A stretch of 5,350 nt of DNA from UBA9865 sp035647835. GTDB taxonomy: Bacteria; Bacillota; Dethiobacteria; Dethiobacterales; Dethiobacteraceae. Under the pieces are notes generated by a model. The model worked only from the letters and a program-made list of their open reading frames with translations, ran no database searches and was not told where the DNA came from. The stretch is taken from positions 1 through 5,350 of the forward strand of contig DASRMS010000226.1 in NCBI GenBank assembly GCA_035647835.1. The letters run 5' to 3'. The translations under genes and the position numbers were made by a program. Of this stretch, positions 5,181-5,350 are shown piece after piece (the stretch's first letter is position 1; each line of letters begins with the position of its first letter).

Positions 5181-5187
5181 TCACCTC
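5181..5187 (-). promoter_or_regulatory. ribosome binding site of the acetyltransferase gene
   Basis: GAGGTGA on the minus strand ends four bases before ATG 5176 but only one base before GTG 5179, so it favours the ATG. Confidence 0.75.
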
Positions 5188-5238
5188 ATTTATTTTTCTT
5201 AGTTATATTATGATTAGCCCACAAAAAGCAGGAACATA

Positions 5239-5267
5239 ATGACAAATTGAACACTTTCTGGTATAAT
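5239..5267 (+). promoter_or_regulatory. strong sigma-A promoter for a rightward transcript leaving the window
   Basis: ATGACA (5239-5244, five of six) and a perfect TATAAT (5262-5267) are 17 bases apart, with an extended TGG just before the -10. The start would be near 5274. It is divergent from the acetyltransferase gene; the region between holds both genes' control signals. Confidence 0.75.
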
Positions 5268-5280
5268 GGAGATAGTAGAT

Positions 5281-5350
5281 ATGCCGGAAAGGCGGTGCGC
5301 TGTAATGTTTTGTAGGAATGAAACTCAGCAAACGACGATAATGGATCCAC
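5281..5350 (+). CDS. possible start of a gene cut by the window edge
   Basis: A frame from ATG 5281 stays open to the last base (23 codons, beginning M-P-E-R-R-C-A-V-M-F-C). GGAGA (5268-5272) is well spaced, but most or all of it lies upstream of the expected transcript start near 5274. Internal ATGs at 5305 and 5341 are in the same frame. The stretch could equally be an untranslated leader: 5283-5293 can form a small hairpin (GCC, GGAAA, GGC). I do not recognise the protein or a riboswitch class. Confidence 0.2.
   Translation, partial: MPERRCAVMFCRNETQQTTIMDP

Noticed and set aside
5268..5350. Riboswitch (THF, lysine or T-box type) after the edge promoter
   Set aside because: A few words look similar, such as GGAGATAGTAG, but the conserved cores of these classes are not present in the bases available.
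1..5350. CRISPR array, insertion sequence, integrase site or defence island
   Set aside because: I saw no regularly spaced repeats, transposase motifs or long terminal inverted repeats, and no direct repeats of the tRNA 3' ends elsewhere in the window.

Overview
The window reads as a chromosomal segment of a low- to mid-GC, probably endospore-forming Bacillota (Firmicutes). The grounds are strong GAGGTGA-type ribosome binding sites, TATAAT promoters, U-tailed intrinsic terminators, an AcuA-type acetyltransferase and a soluble PAS histidine kinase whose phospho-acceptor region resembles the sporulation kinases. A Negativicutes/Sporomusa-like or clostridial source is a guess; nothing here fixes the genus.

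Layout, left to right. Bases 1-79 may be the 3' tail of a plus-strand gene, closed by a clear terminator (106-135). About 260 gene-free bases follow, ending in a possible promoter. A plus-strand lipoprotein gene (399-2084) has a DUF4015-type putative glycoside-hydrolase barrel and a C-terminal domain that looks NTF2-like. A 160-base spacer carries two interleaved inverted repeats and a TATAAT box. Next is a plus-strand gene (2245-2961) for a distant relative of F420-0:gamma-glutamyl ligase. It converges, across two back-to-back terminators, on a minus-strand orphan PAS histidine kinase (3079-4170, TTG start). Upstream of the kinase lie a minus-strand tRNA-Ala(CGC)/tRNA-Val(CAC) pair with its own terminator and promoter, then a minus-strand acuA-like acetyltransferase gene (4508-5176). 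The right edge has a strong plus-strand promoter whose transcript leaves the window.

Functionally this is a housekeeping and accessory mix, not one pathway: a surface carbohydrate-related lipoprotein, a ligase-like protein of unknown substrate, a signalling kinase, two tRNAs decoding G-ending codons, and a regulator of acetyl-CoA synthetase. I found no mobile element, CRISPR array or defence system. Three genes have upstream start codons lying in or beside their ribosome binding sites, so the starts were moved downstream. The main points of interest are the near-twin alloacceptor tRNAs, the interleaved inverted repeats after the lipoprotein gene, the ligase-like protein with no visible F420 context, and the orphan kinase.
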